Shown piece by piece: positions 34,056 to 46,922 of a stretch of 64,000 bases of DNA. Positions within the stretch are counted from its first letter, which is position 1. Every line of letters begins with the position of its first letter. The notes beneath the pieces were generated by a model, which made no database searches, was not told the DNA's origin, and saw only the letters and a list, made by a program, of their open reading frames with translations. The stretch covers positions 682,001 to 746,000 of the forward strand of contig NW_019173932.1 of NCBI RefSeq assembly GCF_001642475.1, written 5' to 3'. The DNA is from Fonsecaea monophora (lineage: Eukaryota; Ascomycota; Eurotiomycetes; Chaetothyriales; Herpotrichiellaceae). A program made the translations under genes and the position numbers.

Positions 34056-37000
34056 AGATCTTGTGCTGACAGAATAAATGAAGGATCGAGTTCTAAACGC
34101 TCCCTAACGAGGTCTTGGTTCATGGAGATCGAGTGGTTTTGCGTAGTCATGGTTTTGAAGGCCTTACGAGTACGCAATAATCCCTCCTACCCCTCCACGG
34201 CCATCAGCCAATTTATCGCATCATCGCAGCATACTGGTGAACACGATACGTTGGCCCGGAGAGAATCCATGAACTCACGATATATCCCAAGCATGGTATA
34301 CCAAGAGCTGTGGGCGGCTCGGCTGCGAGTCACGACAATCACAATCAGACAATGTGTCACTTTCCGCCCCAGGCAGAGGTCACAAGGCACAAGACGAGCG
34401 TCGATAGCCACATGACCAAGATTCTTGTGCTCGTACTGTGAGAAGCGAGGGTCGGAGTCTCCAACGTGCGGGACGCACCGGCCTTTTGTGAATTCTGGAA
34501 TCACGACAATGTCGGTGCCGTGGTACGTCGGCTACGTCCTTAGATGCATGGCGCAGAGGGGCGGCTCCGGCTGAACGGGTGATTCAAAGGTCAGGCGCGT
34601 ACCGGTAGTCGATCTGGGCTCACATACGGGGTACGTCTATGTCTGAGAAATAAATTGGTCGGCGCGAGGCCAAGGACCAATGTGAATCCGAAAGTGAAGA
34701 TCTCGCCTTTGATTGGGTATGTAGGAAAAATCCTTGGTGTCGGGCTAGAAATGGCGTCGCAGGAAAATTCGACGAATCATAAAATTCATGCGGGAAAAGT
34801 CGTCCGGAGAACCCAGATATCTGCATATCCCATGACTACTCGTCTGCTCGAGAAGACCGTGTGCTCATTCCCAGCAATCTCAAGGCAAATCCTCCTCTTT
34901 TCGATGTCGATCTCTTTTATCGGCCTGTCATGGGGGTTGTCACGGCCTTCCACGTGCCAAAGATGGTGCAGCCTCACCAGGAGATACTCCGTAACTGCCC
35001 TTGGACTTGGCCAGTGGCTCAGAGAGATCGCTTCTACTCGTCGGTGTGGGTTAGAAAAGGACATTACGGGTCAGTGAAGCGGTCAGCGAAGGGCTCGTAG
35101 TCGATGTCGAAACCAGGATCTGCAGACTCGCCACTGAAATACTTTCTGAACCGGACAGAGCCGGAGAGATGCACCCAACCTGCATAGATTTGTCTATCGT
35201 GCACCCTTGTGGTGCTTTTTGCAAGTTGACGTGGCGAGAAGTGCCCAATCACAGTTTGTTGGTGATGGAAAGGCAGGAAAATACGGTTTTCGGCATGCAT
35301 GTTGAAGGTGCTACACCAAGTGAAACCTTGTATACCCCCTGGGAACGAATAAAGAGGTAATGTGGTATACCTCAGTGGACAGACTACCTTACCCAAACTC
35401 CGATCAATTGCACCGGGATTCCTTGTTTGAGAACTTCTCTGAATGAAGACGAGATGCTGAGTGGCTCGTATATCGAAGGAACGGTGAAGGAAAATTGTCT
35501 ATAAAGCTGGCATGCGACCAATGGAGTCGTAGTGGCTGAGGGCAAGATCGGTGAGTGAGGCAGCGCGGTGATGGCGGTGGCTGGCTGCATTGACCAGGCT
35601 GTCACTTTGTCAATTCGCGGCTGTCAGAGTGGCCGCTGAAATGGCCAGCTGACAAGTTTGCCCCGAGGACCTGCTCCATCATCCTGCTTTTTCTGATAGA
35701 TCATCTCGAGGTTTGTGGGGACACTCAACAGAAAGGCAAGAGGATGAGGCTGAGGAGTCTAAGGAACGTTCGGATAGCCCGAACAAGGGAAGCGATACCC
35801 TTGATCCAGGGCAGAAGGAGACGGCGATTCGCGTTGCGTACGAGTACGAGGTATCTGTCATAGCATCCGGGGGCTTTTGCAAAGGACGATATCTCGAACT
35901 TGAAGGAGTACGAGTACGAGTCGTAGGTAAAGTAGTGGTGAGTCTGAAGTACTGTGGTACTGAGGGTACCAAGGGATCTACGAAGACTCGGCAGTGGCCG
36001 TCTTGGTTTCTTGGGGGCGAGACCTGCCAGGCTTGCATACTCGTACCTATAGGTACCGGGTAGAACTACTAGGTACCTAGGCATTCTAGAGCCAGAGGCC
36101 TAGAGCCCTAAACAGGTACCTATTATTACATCCTCCGTAATTAGGGCCCAGATCCCAGGCACCCAAAGTCAATACCCACGCCAACTTTACATCTCGTGTC
36201 TTGCGTCCTGCACCTCTGGTCCTCTTCCATCGGACCATGTGTCCATCAAATCTTCCACCTCCACTTTCGATGACCCTGCCGTGCCCTGTCTTCCGATTCT
36301 TCATCAACCTTAGCCATGGATAACACGAGGAACCCACCGAGTATGCACCTCTAAACACGCCTAGCTGAAAAGTCATTTGAGAAGTTTCGAGGTTGTGACG
36401 CCTGTTGCTGATTTCAGAGTAGTCTTCAGGCCTGACTACCTTACTGAATCATCGTGATCGCCTCACCTGCCTCGTCCTGGGTTCTCTTACCTTTGTCCAG
36501 ATTGAAAAGATCAGACGATAGCAACCAGCCGGGATGAAAAAGAGTGGGCAAACTCCGAACACCCCTGAGTGCGATTTGATGTTCTGCTCCATGCACGACA
36601 GCATTACGAGGTACTCACCAGGGGTCGGGTGGTGAGGTTTGGGACTCCTGCATTCTGGTCCATCACACAAAAGAAGGCCAAATATGCGCACACAAAACAC
36701 CCTGGACCGTTTGCGGTTCCTGGAGTCCCCTAGCCTCGCTCGCTAGCTCCTTTTTCTCGTCCACTTGAGCGCCCCCTGGTCGGTGACCCTGGTCCCAAAA
36801 TTCTCACACTCTCAAACTCTCCCAGAGTCGTATTCTTGGGCCCAAGACCCAATCCGTCGATACCCATCCATCGGCTTTTTCTTGTGTGGTCAAATTGCTC
36901 CATATTACGCCCTGTGCGCCGATTCGCTCCCTGAGGCCGCAGCTAACCCAGGCACCGTTGTCCGCAATTCTATCCACACCTTCCATTGGCGAAGGCGGTG

Positions 37001-37816
37001 GAAAATGCATCGCGCCACTCGCTCATTCAGCGAGTTGGACCTCATTGTGCGTTTCGACGTTTTGCTCTCGCCTCCTTCCTTTCCCAGCCTCTGGATCTCA
37101 GCCCAGCGATTGGGCTGACGGCGGCTGCCCATGGGTTTGCCGTGTGCCAGTCGTCCAGAGGTGCCTGACAGCTATCTCCACCAACACTGCACAGGTATAG
37201 GATCCACTCCCCACTATCGGTCGCGATCAAATACGCCCTCACCCCATGTGGAACGGACGCTGCTACGACGTCTGTACCTTGCTCAACCCAAGACGCCAAC
37301 AGGCCGAACAGATTCACAGTCAGCTGCAGGTCCAGGTCCTTCAAGAACCTGTGCCACCACTCATCAATCGCTTCCTACGTGACCAGGGGGGACTTTGTAC
37401 CTCATCCACTTTTCCGAATTCCAGCAAGCCACCCTCCCCGCCGAATCCTCGCTCTACTTCTGAACATGGGGCAGCCTGATTGACGACTTTCCTTCTCAAG
37501 ACAAAAAAGACGGCTCTTGTGCGTGCCTGAGGATCCGTCTGGACGACTTTTCTCTCCCACCCCTCATCATTTCCAAAGAGCACTAGGAGAAATCTGAGAG
37601 ACCAACGTTCCGTTTCTTCATATCCTTCCCCCGTGCCAACCTACCCTCCATTGCAACTCTTCTCCCACACCTTTCTATTTTCCCACCACCCATCATATCA
37701 CGAGACCAGCACACACAAATACCTCTCGGATCGTCACCAGTCCCAACAACCTCTACCGCGGTCATGAGAATATAGGATTGACCAATCTGGCTTGACTGCC
37801 TCGCAAACAACTCGAT
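34056..37816. other. 3.8 kb intergenic region
   Basis: No supported gene. Short open frames on both strands lack family features. GTAC-rich palindromic motifs occur around 35835-35930 and 36047-36120, including CTAGGTACCTAG at 36069-36080. CT-rich sequence at 37380-37790 is probably the leader and promoter of the receptor gene. Confidence 0.45.
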
Positions 37817-39544
37817 ATGACTTCAACGTCTGGTCTTGGGGGCGCTTGCCCCGTGCCGTTTCTGCAAGAGAGCCTCTTCCCACATGCAGGGGGATGTACG
37901 TACCCGTTCAGCGACCTCGACCATCCCTTGTGCTCTGGCTGATCGAGTTCAGTTATTTCCGGACGTTTTTGCATGCCCTTGTCTAATCTTGAGCCCAACT
38001 TGACCTGCTGTTTACCCTGCCCAATGACGGATTGGACCTATTCGGATGGTAAGTGGAGGCAGGACACGCTGTCAGATATCAATATGCTGAACCTGCTCAG
38101 GATTTGAATCACGTACCGAAATTGCCAATTGGGTAAATGTGGCAGCATTTGTGTTGTCGGTATATCTACTGCTATCATTTGCTGTCCTTCCCGTCAAGTA
38201 TACTCATCGGCACTATTTGAGTGTCTGTCTGACCTTGGGAGTGGTATTTATGGAGGTATGTTCAGGTCTGAACTCCGTCCTGGACATTGTGGCTGATGTT
38301 GTCGGTATCAAGCTCGCTTTCATTATCCCGCTGGGCACGAAACCAGCGCAGTGCTTCAACGAAATTACCCCCAATGACATGAAATCAAGCGGCTCTTGCG
38401 CAATTAGCGGCGCCTTTTTGTTGTTTGGAGGTTGGGCTATTGTCATGTGGGTTTTCGTCAGAGCCCTAGCCCTTCATCTCCAGATCTGCTGGGAGGTTGT
38501 GCTTGGGGACAAATCATTCTACACAGCGTTGGTTCTGGGGTGGCTGATCCCCATTGTTGGCCTCGCTTTGACGCTGAGCCTGACTGGAGTGTCCTTCCGG
38601 TTTGGCAACGTCTGCCACATCAACCACAAAGATGCTCTTCAAGATTACTGGGGACCCCTCCTGGCCTTTGCCGCCTTGGCGCTGGTGTTGCAATTCGTCA
38701 CCATTGGCTACTGTGTCCAAGTTTACGTCAAGAGTCTTCTCGACGACAAGCCAACCACAAATACCAGCTCTCAGCCTCCGACATATCAAGGGAGTATGAA
38801 AACGGTGACGGCAAGGCAAACTTACCGCCGAGTCAAGAGAGTGATTGAGCTTCAATGGCGGGGAGCCAGCATTGTGCTCGTCATCATCGCAGAAGTTGTG
38901 TTTTTCTCGGTGGTGTTTGTCTCGATGGACAACAGCACCAAAGTCGACGCAGAGCTTTTGCAGAAGTCGCAGCGTTGGCTGACCTGTCTGGTGGCCAACA
39001 AAGGAGACAAGAACAAATGCCTGTCTCTTGCGGGCGGTCTGGTGAAATCAGAGGCGGTGGTTATGGCAGTCCTGATTATCCTCGGGGTAAGATTGTTGAA
39101 CTGTCTCTGTTCTCATCATTCTAATCAGTGTTGCAGTTAAGCGGTTTCTGGTGCTTGATGTTCATGGGCCGCTGGTCGATGACTCATGGCTGGGCCGAAT
39201 TCTTCCGAACAAGATTGTTTCGCAAGAGTGAATTTGTCTCGGCGGACGCCAGACGATTCTCGAACGACCCTCGTACGTACGAAATGCTAAGCGGAGCGAC
39301 GCCTCAACTGAACATCCAAACCCCAGATCGAGCTTTGACGAGCCCCAGAATGCGGAGCGAGTTCTCGCCCACGGATACAAAGCAAGATCTATATGGCTCG
39401 GGGAGAGCATATGTCACTCCGGTAGCGAGCTACTCTCGTCCCACTCCCCCAACCCGACACAAAGAATGGGATCCGAGGTCGACACACGCTAGGCCGATCG
39501 ATGTGACCGGAAAAGGCGTTGAAATGAACATATATCCGGGATGA
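37817..39544 (+). CDS. Seven-transmembrane receptor-like protein (fungal Frizzled/cAMP-receptor-like family)
   Basis: Five exons proposed: 37817-37895, 37953-38048, 38101-38255, 38313-39086 and 39137-39544, 503 residues. The first two exons supply the extracellular N terminus with six cysteines, CPVPFLQESLFPHAGGF, SGRFCMPL and LTCCLPCPMTDW. Intron 38256-38312 is in frame (GTATGT to ATCAAG); removing it joins GVVFME to LAFIIPLG and yields a continuous second membrane helix. Seven hydrophobic segments are then at about 69-90, 96-118, 140-166, 179-202, 222-248, 294-316 and 357-380. SFRFGNVCHINHK precedes segment 5. The cytosolic tail is about 120 residues, Ser/Pro-rich. The family is common in filamentous fungi and annotated as GPCR-like; the ligand is unknown. 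G-protein coupling is not shown by the sequence. Confidence 0.85.
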
Positions 39545-40974
39545 AAATGTCGACATGTTCCGGACTTGAGTTATTTATTCAACAATATGCTTTCTGCACC
39601 TTTCAGCGTGTGGCGCCGAGGAATGATTGCGATCTAGGCAGAAAATTGCCAGTGTTTCATCTGGCTCGGAGGCGGCTGTATGACCATATTCTTGCATGGT
39701 CCAAAGTCCCGCAGTGTTTTCAATGCATTATGAGTTTATGCGGCTTCTGTGGTTTTACAAATGGAGGAAGCTAAGTACAATGTGTGCAGCATTGTGATGT
39801 ACAAATGGGGAAACGGAAGCATGGGGGGATCAGGGTCGTCACTGGCATGATATCTTCCTTGAGCTACTATGATTGTGGTTCAAAATTGTTCAACATCCAA
39901 GGGATACCCATTCGCGTCGACATGTTTTCTTTTGACTGTTTGGTGTTGTCAATACAGGGGAGTTGGTCGCTCCACGGCGAAGAGAAAAGTTGAAGACGAA
40001 GGGCAAGAAGCGGAAGTGGGCTGTCACGATTGTGAGCAGCCGGATTACACGATACTGTACAGAGAGGAAAAGAAATTCCCGCTTGTCATTTTGTAATGCA
40101 TGGCAAGAGGGGCTGGATCCTACTAGAATTGCCTGTTATTTTCCTTTCAGAGCGAAGGCTGAGAGAGGGAGAGGGAGGAGAGGGAGAAGTCAAAGTATTG
40201 TGTGGAAGGCATTCAGACGTGTGAGATGTGTGACGACGAGGAACGAGCGAAGTGGTGGACGAGGGATGTATCTATGTATCTGTGTATGTATAGAGCTCAT
40301 GGAGAGTTGGGGTTCATTCAGTATCCAGAGTCTCTCTGTGTGTTCAGTTCCAATGGGAACTGGTTGCGCATTCACTTACTCACTCACTCACCCACTGACT
40401 CACTACGTGTACCAAGTACGGGTACAGAGTATGTCTGAGGTAGTCGGTACTAGTACGAAGAAGGCACTTTGCACAGGTAGTGGCACAGGAAACGAATTTG
40501 ATTAGGTAGGTATACCACTTGTACACATCCGGACTAGCCCCTCGAGCCCCTCCTTACTCCTTAGGTAGGTCCCTCCCCGTTAGCGGACAAGTTGACGCGC
40601 TAGACCTGTTCCTGAAGATATCTCCGTGCGGCGATGCTAGCGCCGAGTTAGTATGGCTAGGTTTAGTCCTATTCGGGAGAAATCCGCCGGTTTTGGGGTA
40701 CCTCTCTCCGAGTACGGACTACGGAGTACCTACAAGTACATGGCTGGGGGGGAGAACATGGACCGCTTGAGAACGGCCACGTTTCGAGAACCGAGCAGGA
40801 GATACAGACCCGGGGATTGATTATGACATATGTGTAACGACTCAAAAATAACCCGGACTCGTGCTCGGTAGTTACTCCGTACTCTGACTCTGACTCTGTA
40901 CCTCGTTACTCTGTATTGTACTGTACTTGATGACTATTCCAACTCCCCCTTTATCCACTAGGTTCTGTAGGTAC

Positions 40975-41040
40975 ACTCATACGGAGTAGGTAGGTATGTA
41001 GGTAGGCGGGTATGTATGTATGTAAGATGTACTGTAGGTA
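40975..41040 (+). repeat. GGTA/TGTA tetranucleotide-rich tract
   Basis: Imperfect tandem GTAG, GTAT and TGTA units between GTACACTCATACGGAG and a TACTGTAGGTAG segment. Confidence 0.75.
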
Positions 41041-42093
41041 GACAAGGAGAAGGAGAAAGAGAGGGAACACCCGCTTTTGTCTTTTAGGCTGTTATCATGA
41101 TGATGAAAGACGTTGAGGATGATACATGCATATGTACGAGGTAAATGCATACAGGAAGGGAACTTCGGCTCGCGGAATCTGGACTCGGTAGAACACCTCT
41201 TTCCCCTTTTCTGCAGGACCGAAACGAGAACTAAACTAACTGCTACTGCTACCATTACAACTACTCGGCAGGGACCTGGTACTTGGTACTTGTAGTACCT
41301 GTACTTGGTAACCCTTACTTTGTAGGAACTTTGTACAAGTAGGTCTGTAGGTACATACCTACATAGGCACGTTTCTTCTCTGGGTTGGGCTGGCATGTTA
41401 TTTTGGTGGTTGGCTGGCACTGGTTGGCTGGCTGGCTAGCAGGGCACGGAGCACGGAGCACGTGTTTCTTACTCGCGCATCCTTCTCGTATCCTATCACC
41501 TGCATCACCTACCCCCTTTTCGAGGTTGCGACAGCGGTCGTGATCGTAATATTATTAGATAACCGAGCGCCGAGCAGGGAGGTGCAGTGCTCGGTACTCA
41601 GACAAAGGCAACAAGGAAAGAGGCGAGCAAAAGGAAGGAAACAGGGAAAGACGCAAGGTAGCAAGGAAGCAAGCGAGCGAGCGAGCGAGAAGACGACACT
41701 TTGGACAAGGGACAGGAATGCGTAATGTTACCTCGTATCGAGTACATGATGCGCAATGCGCAATGCGTGATAGTCATGCATGATGCACGGCGAATTAATA
41801 TGCATGGGGCGACAATTGGAATCACCACGAGCCTCCCTCTCTCCCTACCTCCCTTCCGTCCCTCCCACGCTCTCTCGCTCGCTAGTAATTACGGATGCAC
41901 TCGGTACTGCACCTCGTATAGATATCTTTTCATCAAGGGTAATGGACTCGTGCCGGGGTTTGGTTTCTGATTATTCTTTTTTGATTACTCGTGGCTTTGT
42001 TGGCTTGTCGACTTTCCTTGTTTCATGTGCTCGCCCCTCGCGCAGTAGCTCATCGTGCGTCGTGACTCGTGACTGGGGGTTATAAATGCACAA

Positions 42094-42125
42094 TACCTAC
42101 CTACCTACCTACCTACCTACCTACC
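42094..42125 (+). repeat. (TACC)8 microsatellite
   Basis: Eight perfect TACC units, the longest pure tetranucleotide array in the window. It should be length-variable between strains. Confidence 0.95.
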
Positions 42126-45100
42126 ACCCTTGCTACTCGCATTTACGAGTGTGGGCGTGTCCATGTCCGTGTCCGCGCCCGCGTCCGTAGTCGTGTCCGC
42201 AAGCGTGGGCGTTTTTGACATAAAGTACTGATTTCCGTCTGATCGTGGGTAGCTTGAAGGTTGTGGCGACGGGATCTGAAATTCTCCGTAGATAAGATCC
42301 GCGATGAGATGGGACGATATTACTATGGTCAAAGTCGGAAAAATATTTGACGTATCACTAAGAGCTGAGCTCGAGACAAGCCACTAGCAAAGTCAGACCT
42401 ACCTGGACTTGCAGCTTGCATACAAGTACAATGGATATCAATAGCAGCAGCAGCAGCCGTCACAATCTTTCGCCTGGTTCAGCGGGCGCAAAAACTCTGA
42501 GCTTCCCGCGGGAGTAGATTTTACTTTTCCCATGGGGTGGTGTGGTGCTGGCTGTCCAGGGTGCTTGAAATTGGAGGCTGACGAGGCTGAGGCCGGCCAA
42601 TTTTACGCATGCATGAACGCCATCTGTCTGCCGATTGGACGGTGCGACAGTGCGACAGCCACGAGGGGATCCCGTGTCAAGAGGGATGCTGGTCTTGCCA
42701 TACCTACGGATAATAGCTCCTCTGCGATAAAGTTGTGGAAATCAGACATTGGGATATAGCAAGCATTGCGGGTATTCCCTGACTGCTCACACTTTTGACT
42801 TTAAACCCCTACAAGGGCCAAACATGCAAACCACATCCCACAAGAGTTGCAAGGCACGTCACATAGAACTGAAACGATACAGAGAGCTGTCCAAATCTGT
42901 GCCATGCCACGTGTGAAATGATGGGGAAAACACAGAACGGTCTGTAACCAATGACAAAACCTGGCCAGCTTGTCTCAGGAGATTGTTGCTTTGCACACCT
43001 CATACCCATCTCTGGAGCCACCACCATGGACAATAATCGTGGAGATTGGACATCGCGCACATTGACATCGCACGGAGCAAATCTAGTAAACACGACCACT
43101 GTCTCAACCTCGGATGTTTGTTCTCAAGCGACTGGACTCACTCTCTCGCCCCCTTGTCCGCTCCAATTGTAAGGATCGGGTCGAATTATGGGTGCTGAGA
43201 ACCTTGTTGACACGTTGGATAAAACATCTGAACAGTCCTTCAACACTTTGAGCTCGCGCGAGTGTGCCCAATGCTGGGTATGACCTTGATGCACTCGGCT
43301 TACTCAAATGAAAGCAGTCAGTCTCAGGGCCTTCGCACATCCGAAACACCGCCACGTAACAACGCCGCGATGGTAGGGTACCAGCGTCGCATTCAAGGTG
43401 ACATCTGCACACGAAGAACTAGCGAGTGCTGACGCTTTTGCTGGAGATGGTCCTCTCCTGAAGATCGCTGGACCCAGAGGCATTCGTTACATAGACGGTG
43501 CGGTATCAGAAAGCGAGTGAGCCGTCAACGCTTGGTTTCGTGGTTGGGAATCTTTGGGATGGAGGGTAGAAGAGATGGTGTGGCGCTGTTTGCCCTCCTG
43601 TGCCTGTGAGTCGTGTCCCAAAGTATCAGTTCCCCAGTCCCGCTGCAGAACTGCAGACCCAGCCACCTGGTACCGGCAGACTCTGTCTGAGAAACTGCCT
43701 ATCTTGTGGATCCGCATGTATCATTCATCCAGACATGTCGCTTTCGCCGAAGGGGCATTTGCATACAAGACTTGACTCCCCTCCAAGGATCATGCAAGAA
43801 CGCCTTACCCATCTGGTGGGAACGTATGGAGGCAACCCGTGTAACCCAACCTCAACAACCTCTTGTGGGGATTTCGGCAAACGCAAACCTTTCCCTGCTT
43901 GTTCCTTGGATCCAAAACCCACGAATCCACAAGCTGGTCGAAAGAGATGCTGGAGCATCCAAAGCCGGCAAGGACTCAGGAGAAGCGGCTCGGCATCGAC
44001 TCTGGATTCATGCTGGTGCTGTGGATAGAGGAGAGAATCCCAAGGGCGGATATTCAAATTTCAACGTGGGCCTGAACCTAGGGAATGGTCCCGTCCGGCA
44101 CCAAGCAGTTGTGGGACTAAAGGTATAGGAGGGGAGTAGGTAGGTACATACATACTTGCTCGGTAGGTGGAATTCAACCGAGTGGTAGGAGGAAACTTCT
44201 CAGGGTCACAAGCAACCGCGGCAGAAATTCCTTGTCGCTCAAGAGCACCAGGTCAGGGTTCATGGAGCGAGTCCAGACTCTGTGCAGCCACAGTGGTGAC
44301 AGAGCTTCGATGACCTTTCGAGTTCTCGTCCCCGAAACTCGAGTTACAGTGTCTCTCTGAAGAATTAGACGTCGCTCACCTTTAGGGCCTCCAGCCTGCG
44401 TCCCAAAAAACACATGCTCCTAGACTCGTTGATCAAGCCGTTACATATGGGCTGTATCGGGACATGAAACAGCCCACCACCAAGAGTTCATAAGGCGGCA
44501 CTGGCGGATACGACGTGCCTGCCACCAACCTTGCTGTGATTCGTTCTTGATATGCATCTTGTCTTGACTTTGTCAGAGTCTAAGTGAATCCTCCTGGTGG
44601 CTTCCTGAAGAATGGAAAGAGACAAGAAGATCAAAGAAACCTCCGAACGATGAACGACGGCGCCAGATGCCGGTCCCACCAACGCTATACCGTCATAGGA
44701 AGGATTCCCTAGCGCAGTAGCGCTTACTCGCACCTCGTGTTTCCTGCACTTGGTCGTAAAAGTACAAGTCGAGTCGTTACAATTCTTCAGGGCGCGGATG
44801 CAGGAACCTTGCCCCGCCATGCCCACCACGCCCACCACGCCCCTCGACGACTAGGTATAGGTACCTAACCTGCCTACTTGTACATACCTAGGTGAGTACA
44901 GTCTTGTTACAGACCCTTAGGGCCTTGCATGAACGGTCCAGGTGGTGCCCAGTCGTGCCAGTGGCAATGGACCTTCGAGAAGCGTTCCACTGGTGGGTTT
45001 TCCGCTGCGATGATGCCTGGTCCTCTCTGTGTGTGATGTACCAAGACAAGTGTGTTTCAGATTTCTCGCCGCCAGGCCAGAGAGCCCGAAACCCTCCGGC

Positions 45101-46561
45101 ACACTGGCACACACGTTGTGGGGTTTCCGGCACGACTCTCGCAGAGTTGTGACAAAACGCTGTCTGGATCGAGTAGAGTTCGTCTCTGTGCATGAACAGA
45201 GGACGAGTAGGTATGTCATCACCCTCGTGCATGGCGGGGTCGACCTGCGGGCACAGAGGGCATACATTACGTCTGTGCGGCCATGAGCTGGAAACTGACC
45301 AGGGATGTTCCCCGTCCAAGTATCATAGCATATGTCCAATTGCTGAAAGAAATGAAAATGGACCTACGCAAGTAGGTATGTCAGTGACTGTCCACGGGAT
45401 ATACTCGAGGTGGAACTTCGCCAGGGACTGAACATAACATCCCGCTGTATCGACTCAATGCTTTTGGTTGTCACCTCCGAGACAAGAATTGAAATCAACG
45501 AAATTGCGTCCGAATGCCCCGTTCCCGAGACTTCAAGCAGGACGATTTGACGAAAACGCTGTATCCATGTCTCACCCTCGGCAGAAGTCCTTGAGTACAC
45601 ATGGGAAGCCCCTGGTTCACAAATGACGAGCTCGATCACAACCACTTACAAATGCCGGATTGTGCGCAGGATTTCAAACGAGTAAAAGCCAGCTTCTGCC
45701 TTCCGCTCTGGGCTAAGCTGGAGCATTGACAGGGGATGCATGGAGTCACCAAAGTGAGTGGTTTTGTGGTGATGACCAACACTTGTCAATCAGACGCAAC
45801 GATGTGGTAGTTCACTGCCGGTTTCGAAAGGCGAGGTCCCTTGTGGAATCATTCATGCGACTCGGGCAACGTGCAGGCTTTCGTCTTCGAGGTCGCGTCA
45901 AAGGATCCTTTCAATGACAGGGTTGTGTTGTTCTAACAATCAGCATGGCATTAGAGTCCGGTCCCAGCCGTCTGTCATGGGTTCAAGGGACCACAGATTG
46001 CCTCCTCCAAGACTTGATCCTTGAAATCGACAAAGGCGCAAAGCACAAGGGCACGTATTTGTCACCTCCCGTACATGCACAGTCCTCTACTGAAGTAAGA
46101 GGACCGTGTTTGGTAATTGGAAGGTCAATCCTCCATATAGGCACGATAGATTGTTCTCCTTCAGACATCGCGCATTGAAGAAAATAGACACGACGCTGTA
46201 CACACAAATGCCAGTGACCAGAGATTCTTTCAAACGTCTTCAACTCGTGGAAAGGGGGAATTGGAGCAAGCAGCCTTGAAGTCAAGGGTGTTTTTGAGGT
46301 TCAGTCTTTCTCCGAATTTTGTATCTTCCATTCAAGTCAGTAATCGGACCGTCCGAGAGCGTATCCGCAAGTGTCGAAAACTGCCTCGCTCATCGAAACT
46401 GGACGAAGGATTCCCAGCACCTGGGCCATTCCATCGCAAACAGTAAACCCCTCTTCATTGACGCCGTGGGAAGTGTCGTTTCGCTCTTTTTTTTCCTTAC
46501 TCATCGCATACCACAACTCAAGCTTTATTGCAGAATCTTGGAAAAGTCCCCGCCTCCTAAT

Positions 46562-46922
46562 TTATGCAGCGTCTCTCTTGCCTTCCCGCACCTCCTTGAG
46601 CGCCTTCATCGTTCCGTGCAGGGCGTGCTTGTGATTTCTTCGGAACTTGGGATCCGTGCCTTTGAGGGATGGGTATCTGAAGGTCTTGGGCTTCTTGATC
46701 CTGTTTGTTACAGATATGTCAGCCAAGTCGGTTCCTTTTGTAAATAAGCGATCGTAAAGGAGGCAGGGCGATTTGTATTCCCTGCGACTGCGAAATTCGT
46801 ACCCGTTCTTGTGAGCCTTCTTGGCTTGGTTGTGTTGAGACGAGTTCTTGGATTCTGAGACAATGTTAGAGTCGGGATCACCAGAGTCGTCAATTATCAG
46901 CGCGTAGAGACTTACTGGCCAT
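46562..46922 (-). CDS. RPL29: 60S ribosomal protein eL29 (L29)
   Basis: Three minus-strand exons, 46922-46916 (7 nt), 46854-46803 and 46700-46562, give 65 residues, the normal eL29 size. The first exon carries only ATG GCC A; splicing yields MAKSKNSSQHNQAKKAHKNG. The second splice joins this to GIKKPKTFRYPSLKGTDPKF, followed by RRNHKHALHGTMKAL. These strings are nearly invariant in fungal L29. The protein is highly basic and sits on the 60S surface near the subunit interface. The donors GTAAGT and GTACGA and both acceptors are clear. The first exon is too short for an ORF caller, so the gene is easily missed or mis-started in the long read-through frame. Confidence 0.95.

Larger units (their letters stand above)
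39545..46561. other. 7 kb gene-poor block rich in GTAC/TACC repeats
   Basis: No coding gene could be supported on either strand; open frames are short and lack domains or splice-linked partners. The block contains many short motifs of the TAGGTACC, TACTCGGTAC and CTCCGTACTC type, especially 40420-41370 and 44130-44900. It also has (TACC)8 at 42094-42125, a CAG tract at 42441-42457, a purine-rich AAGG/GAGC tract at 41600-41700 and a degenerate GTGTCC hexamer array at 42150-42200. Base composition shows no strong AT shift typical of RIP-mutated transposons. It may hold noncoding RNA or decayed sequence. Confidence 0.5.

Noticed and set aside
34620..35396. Cluster of short ORFs on both strands
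   Set aside because: Tried joining them by splice sites; no continuous protein with family resemblance emerged.
41600..41700. Purine-rich tract with GAGC repeats considered as an RNA gene or telomere-like element
   Set aside because: No secondary structure or telomeric TTAGGG repeats; simple sequence only.
43600..44128. Overlapping ORFs of 140-142 codons in the gene desert
   Set aside because: Considered as a decayed transposon or orphan gene, but neither frame shows a domain, terminal repeats or target-site duplication.
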